NCBI GenBank assembly: GCA_022841705.1
Contig: JALHQZ010000015.1
Span: 1-50,672, forward strand
DNA from: Pirellulales bacterium
GTDB lineage: Bacteria; Planctomycetota; Planctomycetia; Pirellulales; Lacipirellulaceae
Reading direction: 5' to 3'
Length of the DNA stretch: 50,672 nucleotides
The position numbers and the translations under genes are program-made. A model generated the notes under the pieces. It ran no database searches and was not told where the DNA came from. It saw only the letters and a list, made by a program, of their open reading frames with translations. Of the stretch, positions 24,730-31,503 are shown piece by piece; the first letter of the stretch is position 1; each line of letters opens with the position of its first letter.

Positions 24730-25164
24730 CTATTCAATATCCTGAAGTGCCGTCAGGACGCGCACGAAGCCGTCCCAGTCATCGGCCAGAATGTTACGAA
24801 GGGCAACGTCGGTATATTCATCAACCTCTTGTGGATGATCGGCCACGAAATTCGCGCCGGCCTCCGTCAGATAAATGCGCACGGCGCGGCGATCCGTCTT
24901 GTCCGCCTTGCGCGTTACCAGTCCAGCAGCTTCGAGCTTGTCGAGGTTCGGCGTGAATGAGGTTGCGGCACGTCCGACTCGCCGCGCCAGTTCGCTGGCG
25001 TGTTGGCCGTCTCTGGCTTCGAGCGCCTTGAGGATGTGCCAGCTAATCGCTGGCACGCCAACGCACTTTTCCAGCGCCTCAGTGAGTTGACGCACGGCCA
25101 CCTCAAGGTTGACGAGAATGGCACCTTGATAGCGCAGCGTCGGCAGTTCAGATACGTTCGTCAT
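24730..25164 (-). CDS. MarR-type transcription regulator
   Basis: A 144-residue winged-helix protein. The segment GQHASELARRVGRAATSFTP and LDKLEAAGLVTRKADKTDRRAV followed by YLTEAG is the classic MarR fold with the 'D-x-R-A-x-x-(I/V)' wing. It probably binds operator DNA as a dimer and may control the leftward operon or host genes. GGAGGA lies eight bases before the ATG. An upstream in-frame extension lacks a ribosome site and is not used. Confidence 0.85.
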   Translation of the reverse strand: MTNVSELPTLRYQGAILVNLEVAVRQLTEALEKCVGVPAISWHILKALEARDGQHASELARRVGRAATSFTPNLDKLEAAGLVTRKADKTDRRAVRIYLTEAGANFVADHPQEVDEYTDVALRNILADDWDGFVRVLTALQDIE

Positions 25165-25198
25165 GTCGAGAGTCCTCCTTAAATGGGGTTGCGAAAAC

Positions 25199-25555
25199 TT
25201 AGCGTTGAAACGTGATGTAGCGGTCAATGGAGGGTTGCCGGTGGTCGTCACGCGGGTCGATGTAGGCCACAACTGACACATTGATGATCTGCCAACCCTC
25301 GGCAAGTAGCTCGCTTTCGAGAGTGTCCTGCGCAGCCGTGCTACCACCGTCGAGGCGCTGGTAAATCGTGCGGACACGGCGGGCGTCCTCTTTGGCTTTC
25401 AGCGCCGCGATCCATTTGACGCGCTGCTCATCGTGAAACGCCTTCAGCTCTTCGGTGTGTGCTTCAAAGCCTTCGGTTGTCTCAATGTCCCAACAGGGAT
25501 CATTGAGCCAGTTGGTCTTTAATTGCTCGATTTCGGCGGGTGTTTTAGTCGTCAC
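25199..25555 (-). CDS. Small protein of the leftward operon
   Basis: A 118-residue protein starting MTTKTPAEIEQLKTNWLNDP, with a helical middle (EELKAFHDEQRVKWIAALKAKED) and a basic C-terminus. The start is a GTG with AAGAGG seven bases upstream. No family recognised. Confidence 0.6.
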   Translation of the reverse strand: MTTKTPAEIEQLKTNWLNDPCWDIETTEGFEAHTEELKAFHDEQRVKWIAALKAKEDARRVRTIYQRLDGGSTAAQDTLESELLAEGWQIINVSVVAYIDPRDDHRQPSIDRYITFQR

Positions 25556-25591
25556 GTTATTTACCTCTTGCGTGTCTAAACGATGTTGAAT

Positions 25592-25611
25592 TCGGGCGGC
25601 GAACCGCCCGA
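25592..25611 (-). other. Hairpin with a TTCG loop after gene 25618-26085
   Basis: TCGGGCGG (25592-25599) and CCGCCCGA (25604-25611) form an eight-pair stem. On the leftward transcript the loop is TTCG, a very stable tetraloop type. No T run follows, so it is a mRNA stabiliser or processing signal more than a terminator. Confidence 0.6.
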
Positions 25612-25617
25612 CGTACG

Positions 25618-26085
25618 TTATTTCCGATAGCCCCACTCGGCGCTGCCGTCGTTGTGACGGCGCAGGCACACTTCGGGCGGATGCTCGTATTCGTCTGGCT
25701 GATGCCACCATTCCGACCAAGCAAGCTCTTCATCCGATGGCCGCCACAGCGCCAGCCATTCACGCGCCGCGTCCGCACAGGAAGCATCGGCCAGCCACAG
25801 CAGCAGCCCATCGGGGTTATCGTGAAAATTCACCGTATCGGTACTGCGCACCACACCGGGAATGGAGCGGGTGTGCTGCTTCACGATCCATCCGATCACC
25901 CGCGAGGCGAACACCTGAATGTAAGGCCGCCCGTTGTACCACTGGACGAGTCCGGCGGCGGCGACTGGCGCGTTGGTGCGATCATAGGGATGCTCATCCC
26001 CGGTAGCCGAAGCCATCACTGGACATGATTCCAGCGTAGCAAAATCCAAAATTGAACCTGTAAACGGTTTAGCGTCGGTCATCAT
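25618..26085 (-). CDS. Hypothetical protein of the leftward operon
   Basis: A 155-residue protein rich in Trp (WYNGRPYIQVF, EWWHQPDEYEHPP, EWGYRK). No recognised family. Trp/His-rich ends suggest a compact protein-binding fold. The start codon overlaps the stop of the previous zinc protein (ATGA). Confidence 0.62.
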   Translation of the reverse strand: MMTDAKPFTGSILDFATLESCPVMASATGDEHPYDRTNAPVAAAGLVQWYNGRPYIQVFASRVIGWIVKQHTRSIPGVVRSTDTVNFHDNPDGLLLWLADASCADAAREWLALWRPSDEELAWSEWWHQPDEYEHPPEVCLRRHNDGSAEWGYRK

Positions 26086-26309
26086 TGCCGGCCTGCTTTC
26101 AGTTGGGCAGCAAAGGCGCGGGCGTCAGCATCATTGGCGATCAACCACGCAACGGCGCTCTGGCCCTTGAGCGTGATTTCAAACTGTGCGGGTTCGTCTG
26201 CCTGGGTGGTGTATTCACCCAGACCGTTGAGTTCGATAGTGGCGCAGGCATCGCAGAGCCAGCCTTCGCCTTCAGCCACGTCAGCGCCGCAGTTGAAGCA
26301 GGCGCTCAC
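26082..26309 (-). CDS. Small zinc-finger protein
   Basis: A 75-residue protein with CFNCGADVAEGEGWLCDAC near the N-terminus, a Cys-x2-Cys ... Cys-x2-Cys zinc ribbon, followed by a beta/helix segment that resembles a small DUF-type binding unit (FEITLKGQSAVAWLIANDA). It may be a regulator or an adaptor to host protein. It overlaps both neighbours by 4 nt. Confidence 0.7.
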   Translation of the reverse strand: MSACFNCGADVAEGEGWLCDACATIELNGLGEYTTQADEPAQFEITLKGQSAVAWLIANDADARAFAAQLKAGRQ

Positions 26310-26740
26310 GAGCGCACCGCCGTGACGAGCATGTAGCCCGCTTGCAGCATCCGGCGCATGAGGGTGACGTGTTCGGCGTTGCGTAAGTCAAAGTGAATTT
26401 CGTCACGCGCCGTACCGCGTGTCAGCGACACCCAACCCGGCAGCCGCCAGCCGCCGCGTGCCTCACCCGCAAACACCTTGCCAGCGTTGGTAAGACGGTA
26501 TTCCTTGAAGCGTGCGCCGGTGCGTTCTTCAGCGAAACCAAAATTGACGAACCAACCGCCAACGAAATTAAGGTGGTTATCCGGCGTAAAGTCATCACCG
26601 CCGGCCTTGAGTGCCACCAGTGCGACGGCGAGTTGGCCGCCACGAGCGCGAAGGGCACGGGCATCCGTGATTTCCGGGAAGGCCAGGGCAGCGAGGCCGG
26701 GGCCGAGAGCGAGGGTCGTGTCTTGAGCAGTGCTGTTCAT
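26306..26740 (-). CDS. Hypothetical protein of the leftward operon
   Basis: A 144-residue protein with Ala/Leu-rich N-terminus (ALGPGLAALAFPEITDAR) and a mixed alpha/beta C-terminus with GWFVNFGFAEERTGARFKEY and RMLQAGYMLVTAV. No family recognised. AAGGA lies eight bases before ATG on the minus strand. The gene overlaps the next by 4 nt. Confidence 0.6.
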   Translation of the reverse strand: MNSTAQDTTLALGPGLAALAFPEITDARALRARGGQLAVALVALKAGGDDFTPDNHLNFVGGWFVNFGFAEERTGARFKEYRLTNAGKVFAGEARGGWRLPGWVSLTRGTARDEIHFDLRNAEHVTLMRRMLQAGYMLVTAVRS

Positions 26741-26828
26741 GTGTGTTATCCTTGTTTTAGACTTGCCCACCGCTGTTTCTCAGGCGACGGCGGGCTGGTT
26801 TACAGTTTGTGGGCGCAGCAGTCTTTGT

Positions 26829-27146
26829 TTAGGCTGCTGCGTTTTCGATTTGTTTCTCGTGCCACCAGATCATCTGACTGACGCGGAAATCACGAGTGAT
26901 CCAAGTGTCGCACGCTTCATTCATGTAACGCAGCGTGATTTCTTCACCATCTGGGCTGATACCGGTCAGTGTTCCGACATAGGTAAAGAGTTGATACCGG
27001 CGAACGTATTCTTTGCCTCCCCACGAGTTTCGCCCGATGCAGATCGAGACGGGCTGAACTTCTTCCACAGCGACAGTGAAGCCGACGGTCATCTCAGACG
27101 GCGGATCGGGTTGAAGCTGGCGGCGGTTAAAAAACGGTAGTTGCAT
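26829..27146 (-). CDS. First protein of the leftward operon
   Basis: A 105-residue protein (MQLPFFNRRQLQPDPPSEM start) with beta strands in a compact pattern (VSICIGRNSW, LFTYVGTLTGISPDGEEITLRYM) and a C-terminal helix. AAAGGA precedes the ATG by about nine bases. It is the first gene after the leftward promoter (27212-27240), so it would be strongly expressed when that promoter is on. Function unknown. Confidence 0.62.
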   Translation of the reverse strand: MQLPFFNRRQLQPDPPSEMTVGFTVAVEEVQPVSICIGRNSWGGKEYVRRYQLFTYVGTLTGISPDGEEITLRYMNEACDTWITRDFRVSQMIWWHEKQIENAAA

Positions 27147-27167
27147 GATGGGTATCCTTTCTAAAAT

Positions 27168-27196
27168 TTGACACTTGTGATATGCTGAACTTGTAT
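27168..27196 (+). promoter_or_regulatory. Rightward promoter of the RHH gene
   Basis: TTGACA (27168-27173), 17 bases, TTGTAT (27191-27196). Perfect -35 box, partial -10 box. It faces and overlaps the leftward promoter; the GTGATAT box at 27177-27183 and the GTATCAC boxes at 27193-27199 and 27225-27231 lie around the start points and suggest a repressor-binding control region. Confidence 0.65.
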
Positions 27197-27211
27197 CACT
27201 TGTATACATTT

Positions 27212-27240
27212 AGTATATGCAAGTGTATCACTTGTGTCAA
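27212..27240 (-). promoter_or_regulatory. Leftward promoter of the leftward operon
   Basis: On the minus strand TTGACA (27235-27240), 17 bases, TATACT (27212-27217). This is close to an ideal sigma-70 promoter and reads into 27146 and beyond. It faces the rightward promoter at 27168, and the two start points lie within a few bases, so only one polymerase can use them at a time. Confidence 0.85.
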
Positions 27241-27263
27241 GTAGTTAAGGTTAGAAAATACTG

Positions 27264-27464
27264 ATGGCACGCACAGCATTTACATATCCAGATGAAGCGG
27301 AAGTGGCTTTGAAGGAATTAGCTGAGCAACGCGGCGGTGTGCCGATTTCGTTGCTGATCCGAGAGGCAATAGAGGATTACCTCAAAAAGAACGGCAAGCC
27401 CATTACTACAAAAGTTCAGTGGGGTGGCAAACGCGGGCGCCCCGATGAAATCAGCGCCGAATGA
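27264..27464 (+). CDS. Ribbon-helix-helix regulator
   Basis: A 66-residue protein with the RHH layout: beta strand RTAFTYPDEAEVALKELAEQ, then VPISLLIREAIEDYLKKN. Such proteins bind palindromic operators as dimers of dimers. The gene lies immediately downstream of the facing promoters with the GTATCAC boxes and probably represses them. There is no strong ribosome site before the ATG. It shares the RHH fold with the products of 31092 and 41827. Confidence 0.8.
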   Translation: MARTAFTYPDEAEVALKELAEQRGGVPISLLIREAIEDYLKKNGKPITTKVQWGGKRGRPDEISAE

Positions 27465-27506
27465 CAAATGCATGTATCATCGACTCCCAAAAGATAGGGG
27501 GTTCAT

Positions 27507-27986
27507 ATGAGGTACCTGATTGCTTGTTTGTTCGCGCTTGGATTGGCGATGCCGGCTGTAGCAGAAGACGGATGCACCGTTGCCATTGATGAACTACCAG
27601 CTGATACACAAAGCCATCTCAGTAATCGTATTGACCGAATAGATGATTTGGTAGAAATGTTTGAAGAATTGGAGACTGAAGACGAGCGAAGTGAATTTGT
27701 GGACGACCTAGTATATTGGGCTGCAATGGCTGACAGCGCAGCTTTACGCAGACAGGATATTACTTATCCCGCTTGCGAAGAATACCAAGCTTTAGAGGAA
27801 ACATACAAAAGCGTCATCAACGATGTGTATGCTCTTGCCGGTCAATTACACCTATTGGCGACGGTTGGTTTAGCGAATGATTTCCAGATCGAAAACGTTC
27901 AAGTCCTGTTTCAGCAGCGAACACTTACCTTGATCGAAAATCTGGCAACGTGGAACAATCTTTATGAAGCCGTTCAAAGTCAATAG
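27507..27986 (+). CDS. Secreted protein, unknown function
   Basis: A 159-residue protein with a clear signal peptide (RYLIACLFALGLAMPAVAE, cleavage after AVA) and two Cys residues (DGC, YPAC) in the mature part. The mature chain is helical (ETDDERSEFVD-like acidic region, then INDVYALAGQLHLLATVG). AGGGGG lies seven bases before ATG. It lies between the regulator and the recombinase, in the typical place for lysogenic-conversion or exclusion genes. Role unknown. Confidence 0.7.
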   Translation: MRYLIACLFALGLAMPAVAEDGCTVAIDELPADTQSHLSNRIDRIDDLVEMFEELETEDERSEFVDDLVYWAAMADSAALRRQDITYPACEEYQALEETYKSVINDVYALAGQLHLLATVGLANDFQIENVQVLFQQRTLTLIENLATWNNLYEAVQSQ

Positions 27987-27988
27987 AT

Positions 27989-28028
27989 GCTTTGTGTTTA
28001 CGACATTGGCGTTTCACACATACCAAGC
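27989..28028. other. Candidate attP site next to the serine recombinase
   Basis: A 40-base imperfect inverted repeat in the gap between the secreted-protein gene and the 3' end of the recombinase. Its outer arms agree at 8 of 11 positions (GCTTTGTGTTT and the reverse of ACACATACCAAGC). Large serine integrases use attP sites of about 50 bp with such partial symmetry. It could also be a weak bidirectional terminator. Confidence 0.3.
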
Positions 28029-28030
28029 AC

Positions 28031-29584
28031 CTACCGCCGCTGGCGATCTACCACCTCTTTATCCCTTACCATGAAGCGATACGAACCCATGAGCTTGCGC
28101 AGCATTTGATTGATCTTCGTATCGGACTGCTGCCAGAATGCCTCTAACCCCATTGCCTGCAAATCCGCAAAGGTTCGGCGCTGCGACGGCGTAACGGACT
28201 GCTCTTTGAGGCTGGCTTGTGTCGCTGTGATAGCCGCCTCGACACGAGTCAACTGCTCGGCCAGGCGATTGGCGCGGTTGCGATAGTGCGGCTGGATGGC
28301 CGCGTCCGCCAGCGATTGCTCAACAATAAGCGTATCAATCTGGCGATTGAGGTTCGCGGCTTCGTGCGTGAGCTGTTCCATGTGGGCCACCAAGCCGGCG
28401 TCCGGTGGCGGTAAGGTGTCGGTTAAATCCTCAGCACGCAGCAGCTCTTCAAGAAACGCCTGCATAAAGGCGTCAATCGTGCCATGCCCGATCCATCGCT
28501 GGCTGCATGTGCTTTTACGCGCCCATTCGCGCTGGTGTGTCAGGCAGCGCAGCCCCTCGCGCTTGGTACGCTTCACCAGTACTGCCATTGTGTAGCCACA
28601 CTCTTCGCACACGAACAAGCCGCTGTAACGATAGCCGCGACTGGGTGAGGCGTTGCCGGTAATCGCCATGCGCCGGCGCATCTCAGCTTGCATGGCCTCA
28701 GCCAGTTCACCCGTGTAGACAGCCGGCGCGGTGCCATAAAAGACGCGCACACCGGGTGGCGCGGGTTCGCTCGGATCAAACACCCATGCGCCTTTAGGCC
28801 GGTTGGCATACTTGGGCGAAATGGCCGTGTTGCCCCACATGAGTGGGTTGTGCATGAGGTTGTAGAGGGTGGCATGGTTGAAAGGTTCACCATCGGGCGT
28901 GGTGTGGCCGTATTCGCGGGTGAGCGCCCAACCCATATCGAGCCAAGCGGTGCCAGCCAGAAACAGTGTGGCTAAATCGCGCCAGACGGGTAGCATGTCT
29001 TCAGCCAGCACCAGTTCCAGCGCCCGCCCCGACTGCGGATCGCGCACGAGCCGGTGCGTCATGGGTATCTGCGAGCCGGTAGGCAGGCCGCGTTCGGCCA
29101 GTTTGGTGCGCCCGCGCAGGCCGGCCTCGGCAAAGCCCTTGCGCTCTTTGGCGGTGGTATAGCCTTTGACCATCGCAAACATATCGGCGTTGGTGGCATC
29201 TACCCAACCGTCATTCTGGCTGTAGATGCGAGCGCCGCAGTCTTCGACCACGCTCTCGACGATGTAGTGCATGAGCGAGGCTTTGCGGGCGAAACGGTTG
29301 GCATCCCGGCACCAGATCACATCAAAATCGCAGGCTTCGAGATGTTCGGCCAGCTTGTCGAAAGCGTCAATGCCTTTGGCGCGAGCATCGGACGCGAGCC
29401 TGTCCAGGCTCTTATAGTTGCGCGAATGGCCCGGAACAACCAGCGTATCGATGAGGTCGATGTTTTGCGCGGCAAGGAAGGCTTGTCCATCGGCAATCTG
29501 CGACGGAATGCTGTATTTCTCGTCTTCGTTGGCTTGAATGGTGGTGCTGACGGCTGCCCACACAATCCCGCGTAAGCGTGTCAT
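28031..29584 (-). CDS. Large serine recombinase (integrase)
   Basis: A 517-residue protein. The N-terminal catalytic domain holds AAVSTTIQ (Ser near residue 13), VWCRDANRFARK (conserved Arg near 95) and the RIYSQNDG segment. It is followed by a recombinase domain (MTHRLVRDPQSG ... LYNLMHNPLMWGN), a zinc ribbon (CEECGYTM ... CLTH) at about 320-350, and a coiled coil. This is the layout of large serine integrases that join phage and host DNA without host factors. Its start overlaps the stop of the SH3-Excalibur gene (ATGA), so the two are one operon. It could also resolve or invert plasmid-like forms. Confidence 0.88.
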   Translation of the reverse strand: MTRLRGIVWAAVSTTIQANEDEKYSIPSQIADGQAFLAAQNIDLIDTLVVPGHSRNYKSLDRLASDARAKGIDAFDKLAEHLEACDFDVIWCRDANRFARKASLMHYIVESVVEDCGARIYSQNDGWVDATNADMFAMVKGYTTAKERKGFAEAGLRGRTKLAERGLPTGSQIPMTHRLVRDPQSGRALELVLAEDMLPVWRDLATLFLAGTAWLDMGWALTREYGHTTPDGEPFNHATLYNLMHNPLMWGNTAISPKYANRPKGAWVFDPSEPAPPGVRVFYGTAPAVYTGELAEAMQAEMRRRMAITGNASPSRGYRYSGLFVCEECGYTMAVLVKRTKREGLRCLTHQREWARKSTCSQRWIGHGTIDAFMQAFLEELLRAEDLTDTLPPPDAGLVAHMEQLTHEAANLNRQIDTLIVEQSLADAAIQPHYRNRANRLAEQLTRVEAAITATQASLKEQSVTPSQRRTFADLQAMGLEAFWQQSDTKINQMLRKLMGSYRFMVRDKEVVDRQRR

Positions 29585-30354
29585 GGCAGGCTCTCACAAG
29601 CGAGTCCGTTATTGTCCTGATCGAGCCGGTCTTCATCTGTGCCACAAGCCAAAAGGTGATTCGTTGCATCACGTGAGGTTCGGAAATCGCTACAGTTTAA
29701 GTCGTCTATCCCGTTGCACATATTCGAGGCCGGCGCTGGCGTGGGCGGCGCAACTGTTGCCAGTGGCGGCGGGTTCGTCGGCACACTTTGCAGTGCCGTT
29801 GTGCTGGTTGGATTAAGCTGCTGGATGCTGGCTGGTGCGCGGGTGACAACCACTGGCCGGGTTGCTGCTGTCAGCGAGCTGTGAATATAGGCGGCCTTGT
29901 CATCAATCCGAATGGCATACCAAACTTGACTGCCGGCCACAGCGTCACCGTTGGCAATGCCCATCACAATCAATTCCGTTCCTGGCGCTAAGGCCGTGAC
30001 TAACGCGCCGGTGGTGGACGGCTCGGCACGCACATTGGCGTTACGTGTGCCTGTGACATAGACAATCGTTTGGGTAGGTTGCGGGCGTGGTGTGCGCGTG
30101 GGTGACAGGGTGGTCGCGGTAGGTTCGAGCGCGTCAGTGGGTGTGGCAGTAAAAAAGATGCGTGCCGGCGTTGTGGTGTGGGTTGAAGTGACGAGAACAG
30201 CCGCAAGGTTTTGTGGCGCGGCGCGTGGGACGGCAGTAGGTGGTCGAAATAAGGCCAGAACCGCGCCGACGCCGGCCACAAATACCACGACAACAAACAG
30301 GGTTGCGCCCGACAGCAGGCTACCTTTTCCTTTGCTGCTACGTCGCTTCGCCAT
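29581..30354 (-). CDS. Membrane-anchored SH3 plus Excalibur protein
   Basis: A 257-residue protein. A basic start (AKRRSSKGKG) and a transmembrane helix (FVVVVFVAGVGAVLALF, about 18-37) lead to a Thr/Pro-rich linker (TPTDALEPTATTLSPTRTPRP), an SH3-like domain (about 95-160, NVRAEPSTTGALV), a second Thr/Pro linker, and an Excalibur domain with the DQDNNGLACE calcium-binding motif at the C-terminus. The protein would sit on the outside of the membrane of a lysogen. It is cotranscribed with the recombinase. The Thr/Pro-rich style is common in Anaerolineae, which supports a Chloroflexota host. A moron or superinfection-immunity role is possible. Confidence 0.82.
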   Translation of the reverse strand: MAKRRSSKGKGSLLSGATLFVVVVFVAGVGAVLALFRPPTAVPRAAPQNLAAVLVTSTHTTTPARIFFTATPTDALEPTATTLSPTRTPRPQPTQTIVYVTGTRNANVRAEPSTTGALVTALAPGTELIVMGIANGDAVAGSQVWYAIRIDDKAAYIHSSLTAATRPVVVTRAPASIQQLNPTSTTALQSVPTNPPPLATVAPPTPAPASNMCNGIDDLNCSDFRTSRDATNHLLACGTDEDRLDQDNNGLACESLP

Positions 30355-30379
30355 GACACACAGCCCTCCCCTAGAACAG

Positions 30380-30388
30380 TGCTATAAT
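30380..30388 (+). promoter_or_regulatory. Extended -10 promoter candidate
   Basis: TGC followed by TATAAT is an ideal extended -10 element, reading rightward. It lies just upstream of the small gene at 30499 and between the two operons. No matching -35 is seen. A TAGGT ... ACCTA hairpin around 30402-30424 follows in the leader. Confidence 0.5.
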
Positions 30389-30498
30389 GAGTAAGTAGCG
30401 GTAGGTAAAAAATTTTCTAACCTAAAAAGAACCAAAGTCGTACTATTTAAGAATTGCCGTATGGAACAATCGTTCGTAATCTAGATGGACTGAGGAAG

Positions 30499-30735
30499 AT
30501 GCTACAGTTACCTAACCATTCACACCGAAAAGTAACCATGCCCGACAAAAACCTTATTGCCGCGATTGACAACCTATCCCCCACTGACAAGCAAGCACTC
30601 GCCATTTTGGTTGACGTGATGATTGAGGAAGAACAGTCAGGATTCGTAAGCCTTAACCAATTTACGCACCGCTTCTTTCCCACCTTCCGACAGGCGTTCA
30701 ATGCTTTGCGCCAGCAGTTGGGACGACGGGCTTAA
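30499..30735 (+). CDS. Small protein, possible repressor modulator
   Basis: A 78-residue protein if ATG 30499 is used (65 if 30538). The middle, LIAAIDNLSPTDKQALAILVD, is similar in spacing to the C-terminal helix of the CI-like repressor encoded convergently (LAQSIERLSEGGKEAVRKLV): L-x2-x-I-x2-LS-x3-K-x-A-x3-LV. The end of the gene overlaps the repressor's 3' end by 99 nt. It may be a dimerisation partner or antagonist, or a chance ORF. AGGA lies close to ATG 30499. Confidence 0.4.
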   Translation: MLQLPNHSHRKVTMPDKNLIAAIDNLSPTDKQALAILVDVMIEEEQSGFVSLNQFTHRFFPTFRQAFNALRQQLGRRA

Positions 30736-30975
30736 GCGGTTGCGGTTGACAGCTTCAGGATAGGCCATTTCAACTAAAATCAGTAAGTCGGTTTCAGTCT
30801 TCTCGGCAACCTTCATCAGCAGTTCCAGCCCCGGCGTTTTTGGATTGCGCTCGTCAATGGCGCGTGTAATTGTGGACGGCGAAACATCCAAAAATAAGGT
30901 GAATTCCCGCGCTGATTTCATCCCACGCCGTTCCATCTGACTCAGAATAAATTCTCGAAACGTTGTAGCATCCAC
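30637..30975 (-). CDS. CI-like repressor, single HTH domain
   Basis: A 112-residue Xre-family protein. The HTH is at about 10-55 (FILSQMERRGMKSAREFTLF, then SPSTITRAID), the rest is a short helical C-terminus (LAQSIERLSEGGKEAVRKLVKAYE). There is no LexA-like peptidase domain, so RecA-dependent cleavage as in lambda is not expected. GTG 30975 has AAGGGG seven bases upstream; the reading frame continues upstream but without a ribosome site. It is divergent from the RHH gene at 31092, a classic immunity arrangement. Confidence 0.78.
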   Translation of the reverse strand: MDATTFREFILSQMERRGMKSAREFTLFLDVSPSTITRAIDERNPKTPGLELLMKVAEKTETDLLILVEMAYPEAVNRNRLSPSSQLLAQSIERLSEGGKEAVRKLVKAYES

Positions 30976-30999
30976 TTCAATTCCCCTTACACACTGTCC

Positions 31000-31028
31000 A
31001 TTATAAACACCATATCTTGACAACTCAA
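31000..31028 (-). promoter_or_regulatory. Promoter of the CI-like repressor
   Basis: Minus strand TTGAGT (31023-31028), 17 bases, TATAAT (31000-31005). The spacer contains on the plus strand a perfect TTGACA (31017-31022), which could be the -35 of a divergent promoter toward 31092, although the matching -10 is not clear. Overlapping divergent signals fit an immunity switch. Confidence 0.72.
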
Positions 31029-31091
31029 CTTTTTTATGCAAAAATGTGTCTACATGCAACACTTTTGACTATTTTGATGTTTGGAGACATT

Positions 31092-31286
31092 ATGACCAAG
31101 AACAATAAACGCCGGCGGGTGCTGGTGTCAAGTACGTCAGTTTCCATTCGTGGAGACCGGGAATACATCGGACACCTGAAAGCGTTGGCAGCACTGAAAC
31201 GAACCTCTTTGGCTGACCTGACACGGGCGGCGATGGATCGAACCTATGGCGAGGAACTCAAGCACTTGCTTGAGCGTGTAGGCTAA
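31092..31286 (+). CDS. Ribbon-helix-helix regulator, divergent from the repressor
   Basis: A 64-residue protein with a very basic N-terminus (TKNNKRRRVLV) and an RHH core: SIRGDREYIGHLKALAALKRTSLADLTRAAMDR. The segment 'xSIR-x-DR-x-x-x-x-LKALA' is typical of small Arc/CopG-type regulators. It stands where Cro stands in lambda-like phages. GGAG precedes ATG by six bases. A perfect 20-bp palindrome lies just after the gene (31301-31320). Confidence 0.8.
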   Translation: MTKNNKRRRVLVSSTSVSIRGDREYIGHLKALAALKRTSLADLTRAAMDRTYGEELKHLLERVG

Positions 31287-31300
31287 TTTTTTTGCCATAG

Positions 31301-31320
31301 ATGATGCTTTCAAGCATCAT
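31301..31320. promoter_or_regulatory. Perfect 20-bp palindromic operator
   Basis: ATGATGCTT (31301-31309), TC, AAGCATCAT (31312-31320). No T run follows, so it is not a terminator. It lies between the RHH gene and the start of the early operon, followed by a TATAAC-like -10 box at 31321. It is a probable binding site of the RHH protein or the repressor, controlling the early operon. Confidence 0.65.
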
Positions 31321-31350
31321 TATAACGTAAATCGTTGCAAGGATGCACGA

Positions 31351-31503
31351 ATGACAACCATCACACCTAAACGCGCTAAATCCGAACTCACCGACGCTCA
31401 ACGCGAACTGGCTCGCAAGCTGGCTCAGGAACACCGGCGCGATTGCCCGGAACTCGTCACGGCGTTTGCACAAACCATCGTCAAGTTGGCGGTGCGCCGA
31501 TGA
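31351..31503 (+). CDS. Small helical protein opening the early operon
   Basis: A 50-residue protein (MTTITPKRAKSELTDAQ start) with an amphipathic helix (ELARKLAQEHRRD) and a final VKLAVRR. AAGGA lies eight bases before ATG. Its stop overlaps the start of the ParB-methyltransferase gene (ATGA). Possible DNA-binding or anti-repressor microprotein; role unknown. Confidence 0.55.
   Translation: MTTITPKRAKSELTDAQRELARKLAQEHRRDCPELVTAFAQTIVKLAVRR

Noticed and set aside
26814..26841. CGCAGCAG/CTGCTGCG hairpin as a terminator
   Set aside because: The T run follows only on the plus strand, where no rightward gene ends, and the stem overlaps the coding end of gene 26829.
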